Below are positions 1 to 8,326 of a stretch of 64,000 nucleotides of DNA, one piece after another (within the stretch, counting starts at the first letter, position 1; every line of letters begins with the position of its first letter). The stretch is from Desulfovibrio subterraneus (GTDB lineage Bacteria > Desulfobacterota > Desulfovibrionia > Desulfovibrionales > Desulfovibrionaceae). The notes beneath the pieces are model-generated. The model was not told the origin of the DNA. It was given only the letters and a program-made list of their open reading frames with translations, and made no database searches. Position numbers and translations under genes: made by a program. Location of the stretch: the NCBI RefSeq assembly GCF_013340285.1, contig NZ_BLVO01000004.1:434001-498000 (forward strand), written 5' to 3'.

Positions 1-489
1 ATGAACAACAAGCGTATTCTCATAGCGTTCGATTCGTCGGAACACGCCTTCAGAGCGGTTTCATACACCGGTGAGATGGTCGCAGACATGCCGGATGTGC
101 ATATTACCCTATTGCTGGTGGAGCGCCTGCCAGACAGGGATTTCTTTCCCGACGAGGAACAGTGGCGGGCCGAATGCGGCGAGCGCGTTCGTACCCGCAA
201 GGAAGCCCTTGCGCAGGCACGCGCCATTCTTGAAACGGCGGGAGTAAAGCCGGATGCCATCACCGTCAATTACATGGTGAGCTGCAAGTCGCCCTTTGAA
301 GAAGCCCTTGTGTGCAGCACCGGCGAAAGCGTGGTGGAGGATATTCTGCGCACCCAGCGCGAAGGCGACTACGGCACCGTGGTTGTTGGCAGACGGGGTG
401 TTTCCAAGACGGAAGCATTCATGTTCGGCAGCGTTTCCAACAGGATCGTGCAGGAGACACACACCTGCACCGTATGGATTGTGAGCTAG
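1..489 (+). CDS. Universal stress protein, UspA family
   Basis: This 162-residue protein has a UspA-type alpha/beta fold. It opens with a hydrophobic strand followed by Asp (ILIAFDSSEHA) and ends with the nucleotide-binding signature G-2x-G-9x-G-S (GRRG, nine residues, GS, near residues 130-145). That places it with the ATP-binding UspA subgroup. Its role is probably general stress or energy-status signalling in the cytoplasm. The ATG is the first base of the window, so neither its ribosome site nor an upstream start can be judged. Its TAG overlaps the TAG of the convergent glycosyltransferase in a shared CTAG, and no terminator lies between them. Confidence 0.9.
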   Translation: MNNKRILIAFDSSEHAFRAVSYTGEMVADMPDVHITLLLVERLPDRDFFPDEEQWRAECGERVRTRKEALAQARAILETAGVKPDAITVNYMVSCKSPFEEALVCSTGESVVEDILRTQREGDYGTVVVGRRGVSKTEAFMFGSVSNRIVQETHTCTVWIVS

Positions 490-1733
490 CGGGGGGCAAA
501 GCGCCCTTGCGCGGCTTCCGTCACCAGCCGGATATTCCCCGGCAGCAGGCGTTCAAGACTGAACCGCTCAAGGATCGTTTTGCGCGCCTGCCTGCGCATG
601 GGCAGCATTGCGGCGGGCTCCGCAAGGGCCTTGCACACGGCTGCGGCCACGGCGTCGGCTGAAAAGAAATCCACCAGCAGACCGTTGCGCTCATGCTCCA
701 CCACTTCTTCAACCGGCGCAGTGGCAGAGGCTATGAGCGGCACCCCGCAGCTCATGGCTTCCAGCATGGACCATGAAAGCACAAAGGGCCGTGTCAGATA
801 CACATGCGCCAGCGAGTGCTGCAGGACAAGCCGGTACTGGCCGTATGGCAACAGACCTGTAAAATGCACCCTGTCCATGCCCGCTGTTCCTTTGAGTTTT
901 TCCAGCATCAGGCTTTTCCAGCTTCCACCCTGCGCCGGAGGCTTGCCGTAACAGACCCTGTCTTCACCCACCACAAGCACATGCGCGTTCGGCCGTTCCG
1001 CAAGGATGCGCGGCAAGGCCTCCATGAACTGCGGAAAACCGCGATACGGCTCCATGCCCCGTGTGGCGTAAGTGACTATTTCGCGCACGCCGGTCAGGTC
1101 CAGCCCCGGAAGCACGAGTCCCTTTTCCAGCTCTGCGGCGGGCAGTGGCGCAAAGAATCCCGTGTCCACCCCGTCGTGACGCACGGCCAGCTTGTCATGG
1201 TAGCGGACCGGAAACTGCGATGCCTGCCAGCGTGTGGGCAGCTGCCCTATGCAACAGGCTTCCAGATCGTTGAGAATGACGGCATTGCGGGTTCGCAGAT
1301 TCATGCGATGCGTCTCCCCCACCTTTTCGGCAGGGTCAAAGCCCACATCAGCTCCCTGCGCGTTGTAGTACCACTCGAAATAGCCCACAAAGGGGGTCGT
1401 AGGCAGGGCATCGCGCACATACATGGTTGCCCCCCACCCAGAATGCCCCACCACCACGTCTGGCATGAAACCGGACTGCACCAGCTTGCGGCACAGCACA
1501 TATCCGGCCTCCCCCTGCGCCACTGCGCGTTCATAAAAGTTTGCCAGCCGGTGGCCGTCCGCCGGGGGCTGAAACCGTGTGCCGAACTGCACCTTGCGCA
1601 CATTGGCAATATCCCACTCAGGGCGGGCATTGGTGCAGGCAAATACCACCTGGTTCTCAGAGAACTGGGCAAGCCGCGCTGCCATATGCCGGAACTGGGC
1701 AGGGAAATTGGGATGGATGAACAGAACTTTCAT
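486..1733 (-). CDS. Glycosyltransferase family 4 (GT-B)
   Basis: The 415-residue protein has a GT-B fold. The N-terminal half begins with a Rossmann strand (MKVLFIHPNFPAQFRH). The C-terminal half carries the group-1 signature with the E-x7-E type donor-binding region (SMLEAMSCGVPLIAS, about residues 335-350) and an upstream VLVVGED strand. It probably transfers a nucleotide-activated sugar to a surface polysaccharide or other acceptor; the substrate cannot be read from sequence. There is no signal peptide. A weak ribosome site (TAGGAC) precedes the ATG. It stands alone, convergent with the stress-protein gene. Confidence 0.85.
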   Translation of the reverse strand: MKVLFIHPNFPAQFRHMAARLAQFSENQVVFACTNARPEWDIANVRKVQFGTRFQPPADGHRLANFYERAVAQGEAGYVLCRKLVQSGFMPDVVVGHSGWGATMYVRDALPTTPFVGYFEWYYNAQGADVGFDPAEKVGETHRMNLRTRNAVILNDLEACCIGQLPTRWQASQFPVRYHDKLAVRHDGVDTGFFAPLPAAELEKGLVLPGLDLTGVREIVTYATRGMEPYRGFPQFMEALPRILAERPNAHVLVVGEDRVCYGKPPAQGGSWKSLMLEKLKGTAGMDRVHFTGLLPYGQYRLVLQHSLAHVYLTRPFVLSWSMLEAMSCGVPLIASATAPVEEVVEHERNGLLVDFFSADAVAAAVCKALAEPAAMLPMRRQARKTILERFSLERLLPGNIRLVTEAAQGRFAPR

Positions 1734-1922
1734 GTCCTATGTCTACAACAATTCCAGAGTGTTGTCGCCCCTTTCGCAGCATTAATCCCTGCCACCTCAT
1801 GAAGCGGGCGCACATCCTGCCAACCGTTTTCCGTCGCCCCGATAGACGCCGCTCAGCCCCGCCACCAAACCCTGCCCGACAACACCATGCTGTTCAGGAT
1901 GTGATCGCCACATGGCACGCAC

Positions 1923-1954
1923 AAAAAAAGCCGGAGGCGCATAACGCCTCCGGC
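1923..1954 (-). terminator. Rho-independent terminator of purT
   Basis: On the minus strand a 10-bp stem (GCCGGAGGCG / CGCCTCCGGC, 5-nt loop, bases 1930-1954) is followed by seven U residues. It lies 27 bases after the purT stop codon. Confidence 0.9.
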
Positions 1955-1980
1955 CCGAGCATACAAAAAAATCGGACAGC

Positions 1981-3162
1981 CTAGAAGGCCACGGTGACTG
2001 CGGAAGACACCCGCTGCGCCTTGGCCTTGGCTTCTTCAATGGTATCGGCCAGTGCCAGTGCCACGCCGAGGCGGCGCTTGCCCTTCACTTCAGCCTTGCC
2101 GAACAGCAGCAGCTGGGTCTCGGGCTCGGCAAGTGCCTTGTCGAGATTGCCGAAGGTGGGGCCGGTGCCGTTACCTTCCACCAGCACAACGCTGGAAGCG
2201 GCAGGGCCACGCTGGGTAATGGCGGGAATGGGCAGTCCCAGAATGGCGCGGGCGTGCAGCGCAAACTCGCTCATGTTCTGGGAAATCACCGTCACGAGCC
2301 CGGTGTCGTGGGGACGGGGAGAAACTTCGCTGAAGATGACGGAATCGCCCTTGATGAACAGTTCGACACCGAAAATGCCGTGTCCGCCCAGTGCATCGGT
2401 AATCACCTTGGCAACGCGACGGGCCTCTTCCATGGCCTTGGCGCTCATGGGCTGCGGCTGCCACGAAAGGCGGTAGTCGCCGTCCACCTGCAGATGGCCG
2501 ATGGGGTCGCAATAGCTGGTGCCGCCCACGTGGCGCACAGTCAGCTGGGTAATTTCGTAGTCAAATTCGACAAAGCCTTCCACGATAATACGTCCGCTGC
2601 CGGTGCGACCGCCTTCCTGCGAATAGGCCCATGCCTTGTCGATATCGGCCTCGGTCTTCACGGTGCTCTGGCCCTTGCCGGAGGAGCTCATGACAGGCTT
2701 GACCACGCAGGGCAGGCCGATGGCGGCAATAGCGGCGCGGTATTCTTCTTCCGTATCCGCAAAGCGGTAGGCAGAGGTGGACAGGCCCAGTTCTTCCGCA
2801 GCCAGCCTGCGGATGCCTTCGCGGTTCATGGTCAGGCGGGTGGCGCGTGCGGTGGGCACCACGGTGAAGCCTTCCTTTTCCAGTTCCACAAGGGTGTCGG
2901 TGGCAATGGCTTCGATTTCCGGCACGATCAGGTCGGGCTTCTCGGTTTCGATGATCCTGCGCAGAGCGGCTCCGTCGAGCATATTCATCGGGTACGAGCG
3001 GTGCGCAACCTGCATGGCGGGGGCGTTATCATAGCGGTCCACGGCAATCACTTCAGCACCGAGACGCATTGCCTCGATGGCGACTTCCTTGCCCAGCTCG
3101 CCGGAGCCGAGCAGCATTATTTTGGTCGCGGACGGGGTAAGAGGGGTTCCGATGGAAGCCAT
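1981..3162 (-). CDS. purT: Formate-dependent phosphoribosylglycinamide formyltransferase (PurT)
   Basis: PurT uses formate and ATP to formylate GAR in purine synthesis, an alternative to the folate-dependent PurN. The protein starts with the nucleotide-fold motif [13 protein letters not shown], has the ATP-grasp core ([31 protein letters not shown]) and the metal-binding [13 protein letters not shown] and [11 protein letters not shown] segments. The ATG at 3162 is chosen because AGGAG lies eight bases upstream and it gives 393 residues, the usual PurT length. A longer frame to 3321 would add 53 residues unlike the family. The gene is monocistronic and ends at a strong terminator. Confidence 0.95.
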   Translation of the reverse strand: MASIGTPLTPSATKIMLLGSGELGKEVAIEAMRLGAEVIAVDRYDNAPAMQVAHRSYPMNMLDGAALRRIIETEKPDLIVPEIEAIATDTLVELEKEGFTVVPTARATRLTMNREGIRRLAAEELGLSTSAYRFADTEEEYRAAIAAIGLPCVVKPVMSSSGKGQSTVKTEADIDKAWAYSQEGGRTGSGRIIVEGFVEFDYEITQLTVRHVGGTSYCDPIGHLQVDGDYRLSWQPQPMSAKAMEEARRVAKVITDALGGHGIFGVELFIKGDSVIFSEVSPRPHDTGLVTVISQNMSEFALHARAILGLPIPAITQRGPAASSVVLVEGNGTGPTFGNLDKALAEPETQLLLFGKAEVKGKRRLGVALALADTIEEAKAKAQRVSSAVTVAF

Positions 3163-3405
3163 GGATGGTGCTCCTGATTCGATAAGAGGGTTTGTCAATG
3201 TGGTCAGGCGAATAACGCCTGCCGCGATGTTGCACATACCGCCGTGCTTTGCAAGGAACTTCTGCCCCTTTGCCGCCATCTGCTGAAGCCGTGCATACAG
3301 AGATATGAAGCAGCGCTTCACACCTTTTTACTTCCGGAAAGCAAAGCCAGAGCAGAAATACAACCGGCTGCCGACTGCTCATGCCACAACGTGGCACTCA
3401 TGCCG

Positions 3406-4536
3406 TCAAAAATGGTCGCCGATGATAACACCCGTAAACGTCTGGTTCACATGCAGGGAATCCACCTGCTCGCCATACGTGTGAAACCCTATGTTTTCCA
3501 TCCTGTCCAGTACAAGCCGGACCCTATCAGCAAGCCCCTGCGCTTCCACCTCCAGCCGCCGGTGGGCACATTCAAAGCCGATGAGCAGTTTGGGATATGG
3601 CACCTTCACAAGGCTGTCTTCAAGGGCGTTTTCAAGATTGGCGACGATGTCGTGGCCCGTGCCGAGATACAGCACCAGCCCCTCTTCCACGGCACTGTTG
3701 AAGGTAATGCTGCCGTCGGGCAGCGCCTCACGCACCGAGCGCACATAATGCTGCCCTCCCACCCAGAGAATAAGCGGATGCAAGGATACGTGTGCCGGTG
3801 TCAGTTCGTTTTCGGACACACCCACCGCCTCCGCATACACGGTAGCCGCCGGTCTGTTATTGATGGTGAAAACGGTTCGGGTTTCAGGATTGGCAGAGGT
3901 GATCTCGAAGCGAACTTCGGAACGTATGAAGTGCTGGGTCTGCAGCACCGCGAATGGCAGATTCGTTTCAAACAGCGTAAGCAGCGCCACTCCGGAATGA
4001 AACGTTCCGTCGTGGTAGACAAAGGTTTCGCGCCAGTTGAAATCGTCCCCCGCAGAACCGCCCACCACAGGAATGGAGCCAAAGGCCTTTTGCAGGCTGT
4101 AAACGACCTGTTCCTCGGCACCGGCAAGGCCGTCTATCATCAGCAGGGCAAATGTACCTGCCGCATTGTCCTGCTCCACCGGAGCAGCGACGAGTTCGCT
4201 GACCAGCCGTGCGGCCTGTTCACCGGAGAAGTCTGTTATACCCTCAACAAGCACCGGCCGCACAGCCAGTTCCCGCGAACTGATGCTGGCAGCCACCATA
4301 CTCCCCTTCTGGTACCCCATGCCGGAAACAAATTCACCGGCCGAGGTACAACCGATAACGGGACAATCAAATGCCTGCTGCAGGCACCTGCCAAGCTCGG
4401 GCAGGTCGAAACGCACCGACGTGAAAAAAATGACCACGGACATATCAGGCTGGGTCACCCCCTGCGCGATATCTCTCACGGCAGTGTGTGCGTCTGCTGC
4501 AACAGACATGGCGGTACGAACTGAAATGGCAGTCAA
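3406..4536 (-). CDS. FIST domain sensory protein
   Basis: The 376-residue protein matches FIST_N plus FIST_C. It has an N-terminal VVIFFTS strand, the VIGCTSAGEFVSG motif (about residues 55-70) and a central GGSAGDDF motif. FIST proteins are thought to bind small ligands such as amino acids and usually sit near signal-transduction genes. This copy has no attached output domain. The start appears to be TTG at 4536 with GGAAAGG eight bases upstream; an in-frame ATG at 4509 has no ribosome site. It is divergent from the sigma54 activator that begins the Tad locus, so a regulatory link is possible but unproven. Confidence 0.85.
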   Translation of the reverse strand: MTAISVRTAMSVAADAHTAVRDIAQGVTQPDMSVVIFFTSVRFDLPELGRCLQQAFDCPVIGCTSAGEFVSGMGYQKGSMVAASISSRELAVRPVLVEGITDFSGEQAARLVSELVAAPVEQDNAAGTFALLMIDGLAGAEEQVVYSLQKAFGSIPVVGGSAGDDFNWRETFVYHDGTFHSGVALLTLFETNLPFAVLQTQHFIRSEVRFEITSANPETRTVFTINNRPAATVYAEAVGVSENELTPAHVSLHPLILWVGGQHYVRSVREALPDGSITFNSAVEEGLVLYLGTGHDIVANLENALEDSLVKVPYPKLLIGFECAHRRLEVEAQGLADRVRLVLDRMENIGFHTYGEQVDSLHVNQTFTGVIIGDHF

Positions 4537-4616
4537 CTTTCTAACCTTTCCGGATAAACAACGTTAGTCTATATACTAAACCGATTTGACATTCAGAATA
4601 CCATAAACGCCATCAA

Positions 4617-4646
4617 ACGACACATACCGGCATATCAAATTATAAT
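4617..4646 (+). promoter_or_regulatory. Likely sigma70 promoter of the Tad-locus activator
   Basis: A perfect TATAAT (4641-4646) lies 18 bp after ACGACA (4617-4622, four of six matches to TTGACA) in an AT-rich divergent intergenic region. The leader to the ATG at 4729 would be about 75 nt. Confidence 0.5.
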
Positions 4647-4728
4647 AACCTGCAGTGAATAACCACTCACAGCGTTTACAATATCTCATAACACCAGTAC
4701 ATTCTATCTAAACAACGGACAACAACCA

Positions 4729-6174
4729 ATGCCCCAAACGCTTCAGGAACGCATCCTGCTCGTCGAAGACGACCCAGCCTTCGGAACCATGCTCAACGAA
4801 GCCCTCGATGCCAAAGGCTATCGGGTGCAACGGGTTTCACGGGCGGAAGACGGACTTGCACGTCTGCGGACAGAGCGCTTCGACCTCATCCTCACAGACG
4901 TGAAGCTGCCCGGCATGTCCGGTCTTGAATCCATCCCCCACCTGAAGCAGATGGCGCCTGAGAGCGACATCATCGTCATGACGGCTTTTTCTACCAAGGA
5001 AATGGCCGTGGAAGCCGTGCGTCAGGGGGCGTATGACTTTTTCTCCAAGCCGTTCAGCCTGAGCGAACTGGAGATAGTGGTCCGCCGCTGCATGGAAAAA
5101 CGGCAGTTGCAGAAAAAACTGGCCCAGTTGCGTTCCAACCTGCTGAGCAGCGGTCCCGCAGGGTGCATTGTCGGCGAAAGCACCGCCATACGCATGGTCA
5201 AGGAACGCATCGAACGCATTGCCCCGCTGGAAACAACCGTCCTTATTCTCGGGGAATCCGGCACCGGCAAGGAGCTGGTTTCCGACACCGTGCACGCTCT
5301 CTCGCCCCGCGCAGGCAACCCCTTCATACGCGTAAACTGCGCCGCCATTCCCGAAAACCTGTTTGAAAACGAACTCTTCGGCCACGAAAAGGGTGCCTTT
5401 ACCGGTGCTGCCCAGTCGCAGGCGGGCAAATTCGAACTGGCGGACAAGGGTACCATCCTGCTGGATGAAATCGGCGACATGCCGCTCTCCATCCAGCCCA
5501 AGCTGCTGCGCGTGGTGGAACAGAAGCAGGTGGAACGCCTTGGCGGACGCAAACCCGTCTCGCTGGATGTACGCATCATCGCTGCCACCAACCAGCACCT
5601 TGAAGAACTCATGCGGGAAAAGCGTTTCCGTGAAGACCTCTACTATCGCCTGAACGTGGCCGTCATCCAGCTGCCTGCCCTGCGCAAGCGCAAAGAAGAT
5701 ATCCCCCTTCTCGCCCGTCACTTCCTCAACCGTATCCGCACCCAACTGGCACTGGACGTGGAAGGCTTCACCCCCGGTGCGGAAGCGGCATTGCAGGCCT
5801 ATGACTGGCCGGGCAACGTGCGCCAGCTTGCCAACGTGCTGGAAGGGCTTGCCATCAGCGCCGCCCCGGGACGCATTGAAGAGCGCCACGTGCACAGAGC
5901 GCTGCGAGGTACAGGCGAACCCGCCTCTGCCCAGGATTTGCCGCAGGACGAATGGTCCCCCCACAGGTGCCTCGCATCGCTGCCTCACGGCCCCATCAAC
6001 CTGAAGGACAGTATAGCCACGGTGGAGAGAAACCTGATCATCAACGCACTCCAGCGTACCCGTGGCAACCAGAAGGAAGCGGCCGCACTGCTCGCGCTGA
6101 ATCCCAAAAATCTCTGGGCCAAGATGCAGAAGCACGACATCCTGTCCACCGAAATTGAAGCGCCGCTCCTGTAG
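4729..6174 (+). CDS. Sigma54-dependent response regulator (NtrC family), probable Tad pilus activator
   Basis: The 481-residue protein has a complete activator layout. A receiver domain (about 8-125) keeps the acidic pocket (VEDD), the phospho-acceptor Asp (LTDVKLPG), Thr (MTAFS) and Lys (FSKPF). The AAA+ domain has Walker A GESGTGKE (about 175-182), the sigma54 contact loop GAFTGA (about 222-227) and Walker B LLDEIGD. A Fis-type helix-turn-helix closes the protein (GNQKEAAALLALNPKNLW). It should be phosphorylated by a histidine kinase and drive sigma54 promoters. The consensus -24/-12 promoter 370 bp downstream, before the Flp pilin, is the obvious target. The ribosome site is weak (CGGA). 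Confidence 0.92.
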   Translation: MPQTLQERILLVEDDPAFGTMLNEALDAKGYRVQRVSRAEDGLARLRTERFDLILTDVKLPGMSGLESIPHLKQMAPESDIIVMTAFSTKEMAVEAVRQGAYDFFSKPFSLSELEIVVRRCMEKRQLQKKLAQLRSNLLSSGPAGCIVGESTAIRMVKERIERIAPLETTVLILGESGTGKELVSDTVHALSPRAGNPFIRVNCAAIPENLFENELFGHEKGAFTGAAQSQAGKFELADKGTILLDEIGDMPLSIQPKLLRVVEQKQVERLGGRKPVSLDVRIIAATNQHLEELMREKRFREDLYYRLNVAVIQLPALRKRKEDIPLLARHFLNRIRTQLALDVEGFTPGAEAALQAYDWPGNVRQLANVLEGLAISAAPGRIEERHVHRALRGTGEPASAQDLPQDEWSPHRCLASLPHGPINLKDSIATVERNLIINALQRTRGNQKEAAALLALNPKNLWAKMQKHDILSTEIEAPLL

Positions 6175-6305
6175 ATCTATTTTTTTTAGACCACTCCGAC
6201 ATCCCCATATCTCCCATACCGTTTTTTACACATCGTTGTCCCGCAACAACTTCCCTTGGCCTGCTAAAAGTCTAGAAAATGGCTAAAAACAGAGGCTGAA
6301 CGGCT

Positions 6306-6322
6306 TTCTAATTAATTTAGAA
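6306..6322. promoter_or_regulatory. Candidate enhancer site 1 for the sigma54 activator
   Basis: The 17-bp dyad TTCTAATTAATTTAGAA recurs as a similar 17-bp dyad 92 bp downstream. It lies about 255 bp before the predicted transcription start, within the usual range for sigma54 enhancers. It sits inside a larger inverted repeat (AAAAACAGAG at 6285-6294, CTCTGTTTTT at 6323-6332). Assignment to the neighbouring activator is inference. Confidence 0.5.
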
Positions 6323-6397
6323 CTCTGTTTTTCATCTCCAAGGTCGTGCCTGCCAACACTTTCTCCCCAATCTTACAGAAAATCAGGCAGTTCCGCA

Positions 6398-6414
6398 TTC
6401 TAACTTTCATAGAA
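6398..6414. promoter_or_regulatory. Candidate enhancer site 2 for the sigma54 activator
   Basis: TTCTAACTTTCATAGAA shares the TTCTAA-N6-TAGAA frame of site 1. It is enclosed by CAGTTC (6388-6393) and GAACTG (6412-6417). Its centre is about 164 bp before the predicted start of the pilin transcript. Confidence 0.5.
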
Positions 6415-6458
6415 CTGGACGCCGTTACACCCCGCCTTCTCAAGCCTAGCACGTGCCT

Positions 6459-6491
6459 GCCCCCGAACACCTCGGGGGCCTTCTTCTTTTT
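6459..6491 (+). terminator. Rho-independent terminator before the pilin promoter
   Basis: A perfect 8-bp stem (GCCCCCGA / TCGGGGGC, loop ACACC) is followed by a T-rich tract. It insulates the sigma54 promoter from transcription of the activator gene, leaving that message with a long 3' UTR. Confidence 0.85.
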
Positions 6492-6543
6492 ATCAATATG
6501 AAAACAGCATGTTACGCACAAATTAATTCACACATGCAAACAT

Positions 6544-6558
6544 TGGCATGCCAGTTGC
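6544..6558 (+). promoter_or_regulatory. Sigma54 (-24/-12) promoter of the Flp pilin and Tad operon
   Basis: TGGCATGCCAGTTGC matches the sigma54 consensus TGGCACG-N4-TTGC at all positions but one (T for C), with exact GG-to-GC spacing. The predicted start is near 6570 and the pilin ATG follows at 6633 with GGAGA upstream. A dedicated sigma54 activator lies immediately upstream. Confidence 0.85.
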
Positions 6559-6632
6559 CTTAAGAGGGTCGTGCAGCTTCGATAGGCAGTCGCACAAGAC
6601 AAACGTCAATCCCCAAAAAAGGAGACTCCCCA

Positions 6633-6797
6633 ATGCGTACCATCATGAATTTCATCCGTGAAGAAGAAGGCGCCACTGCTCTGGAATACGGTCTGCTGGC
6701 CGCTCTTATCGCAGGCGTTCTGGCCGGTGCAGTCACCCTGCTGGGCAACCAGATCAAGACTGTGTTCGACGATCTGACCACCAAGATGACCATCTAA
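6633..6797 (+). CDS. flp: Flp/Fap-type pilin
   Basis: The 54-residue prepilin has a short charged leader (MRTIMNFIREEEG) and the class-IVb Flp processing site G|ATALEYG, with Glu at +5 and Tyr at +6 after cleavage. A single hydrophobic helix (LLAALIAGVLAGAVTLLG) and a short polar tail follow. It should be the major subunit of the Tad pilus, cut by the prepilin peptidase encoded next. GGAGA lies about eight bases before the ATG. The sigma54 promoter upstream suggests tightly controlled, strong expression. Confidence 0.93.
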   Translation: MRTIMNFIREEEGATALEYGLLAALIAGVLAGAVTLLGNQIKTVFDDLTTKMTI

Positions 6798-6925
6798 CAG
6801 CAGATCAGATTCGTCCGATTCCACGGAACCACATTACGCCTGATCGCAGCGTAAAGCGCTCGACGGGACCGGGAGCCCCCGACCCCGGTCCCGTCAACCT
6901 TTTAAAGCCCGACGAGGAAAATGCC

Positions 6926-7477
6926 ATGCAAGCTTACCTGAACCTTCTTCTCGCAGCCGTATTGCTCATCGCAACGGTCACAGACCTGAAGGGGCAGCGC
7001 ATTCCCAACTGGCTCACCTTCCCCGCCATGGCATTTGCCCTCGCCTTTCACGGCATAACCCAGGGTCTGGATGGTCTGGCATTCAGTCTTTCCGGCCTGA
7101 CCCTCGGTTTTGGCGTGATGATCCTTCCCTATCTCTTCGGCGCAATGGGCGCCGGTGACGTCAAGCTCATGATGGCGGCCGGTGCCTTTCTCGGTTTCTC
7201 CCTCACCCTGCAGGCATTTCTGCTCACCAGCCTCGCCGGCGGTCTGTACGCCATTATCATGCTGGCAAGGCACATGGATGTTCTCAAGAAGGTCTTTGCC
7301 GCCCTGCGGGATACGGCCGTGCTCTTTTTCGTCACACGGCAGTTCGCCTATGTGCGGCAGGCCGACGACAAGCGTTTTCCGCGACTGTGTTACGGGGTGG
7401 CCATTGCAGCAGGCACTCTGGGAGCCATGGTCATCACTTGGGGTCCGGCCGGATTCATCCCGGCCCAGTGGATGTAA
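6926..7477 (+). CDS. cpaA: Prepilin peptidase, CpaA/TadV type
   Basis: This 183-residue inner-membrane aspartyl protease has the two catalytic Asp motifs of the type IV prepilin peptidase core: VTDLKGQRIPNW (about residues 22-33) and FGAMGAGDVKLM (about 71-82, the GxGD signature). Several hydrophobic helices follow. It lacks the large N-terminal methylase domain of PilD, as expected for TadV/CpaA enzymes. It should remove the leader of Flp and probably of the TadE/TadG pseudopilins. The gene starts 129 bp after the pilin, in the same direction. Confidence 0.9.
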   Translation: MQAYLNLLLAAVLLIATVTDLKGQRIPNWLTFPAMAFALAFHGITQGLDGLAFSLSGLTLGFGVMILPYLFGAMGAGDVKLMMAAGAFLGFSLTLQAFLLTSLAGGLYAIIMLARHMDVLKKVFAALRDTAVLFFVTRQFAYVRQADDKRFPRLCYGVAIAAGTLGAMVITWGPAGFIPAQWM

Positions 7478-7501
7478 CAGCCATACATTCCGGGGGGAAT
7501 C

Positions 7502-8326
7502 ATGCGCGCTTCAACTATCATTCCCATAGCTCTCGGGCTCGTCCTTTCGCTCGGTGCCGGTTTTCTGGTCTTCTCATGGATGCAGGGCAACCAGAAGCGT
7601 CAGGAAGTGCAGGCCCCGAAAACCATTGCAGTTGTGGTTTCCGCACAGCAGATTGCCAAGGGTACCAAGCTGACCGAAGCCCACCTCAAGCTGGCCTCCT
7701 TCCTGCCCGAAAGCGTCCCTTCAGGCACTTTTTCCGAAACGACAGCCCTTATCGGCCGCGTGGTTGCAACCCCCGTTGAACAGGGTGAAGTGCTCACGGC
7801 GGGCCGCCTGCTCGACGACACGGTGCAGTACGGCGGCGTTTCCACCCTCATCAGCCCCGGCATGCGTGCCATTGCCGTGAAGGGCAACCAGATTCTCGGC
7901 ATTGCCGGTTTCATCCGCCCCGGCAACCGTGTGGACATCCTCGTAACCATTGATGACGAACGCCGCACCCACGACAAGGCCGTAACCAAGACCGTTCTTG
8001 AGAACATCCGCGTCATCGCCACAGGCACGGAGCTGGAGCAGAAGGGCGACGACAAGGAAACCTCTTCCGTCGACGTATACACCCTTGAAATGGCTCCCAA
8101 AGACACTGAAATACTCGCCCTTGCCGCCACCAGAGGCACCCTGCACTTTGCCCTGCGCAACCCCGCTGACGCTGAATCCATAACCACCAAGGGGACCGAC
8201 GTGCCGGATACGCTGGCTGCTCTTTCGCCCCCCAAGCCGAAACCCAAGCCCGCCGTCAAGAAGCCCGAAACCGTGGTTGAAATCATTACCGGCACCAACC
8301 GTCAGACCATGAGGTTCGCACAATGA
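7502..8326 (+). CDS. cpaB: Flp pilus assembly protein CpaB/RcpC
   Basis: The 274-residue protein has an N-terminal membrane anchor or signal (IIPIALGLVLSLGAGFLVFSW), then a SAF-like domain (VVVSAQQIAKGTKLTEAHLKL, about residues 42-62) and the RcpC/CpaB region (GMRAIAVKGNQILGIAGFIRPGNRVDI). A Pro/Lys-rich stretch follows near 240-255. CpaB acts in the periplasm beside the secretin and may contact peptidoglycan. The final ATGA overlaps the start of the secretin gene, indicating translational coupling. GGGGGGAA precedes the ATG. Confidence 0.9.
   Translation: MRASTIIPIALGLVLSLGAGFLVFSWMQGNQKRQEVQAPKTIAVVVSAQQIAKGTKLTEAHLKLASFLPESVPSGTFSETTALIGRVVATPVEQGEVLTAGRLLDDTVQYGGVSTLISPGMRAIAVKGNQILGIAGFIRPGNRVDILVTIDDERRTHDKAVTKTVLENIRVIATGTELEQKGDDKETSSVDVYTLEMAPKDTEILALAATRGTLHFALRNPADAESITTKGTDVPDTLAALSPPKPKPKPAVKKPETVVEIITGTNRQTMRFAQ

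Larger units (their letters stand above)
6175..6632 (+). other. Leader region between activator and Flp pilin
   Basis: This 458-base stretch holds no convincing gene. It contains an AT-rich segment, two matching 17-bp palindromes (6306-6322 and 6398-6414), a 10-bp inverted repeat that wraps the first one (6285-6294 with 6323-6332), a Rho-independent terminator (6459-6491), a sigma54 promoter (6544-6558) and the pilin ribosome site (GGAGA at 6621). Confidence 0.75.

Noticed and set aside
2254-3177. 307-codon plus-strand frame opposite purT
   Set aside because: Mirror frame of a conserved enzyme, with no ribosome site or domain.
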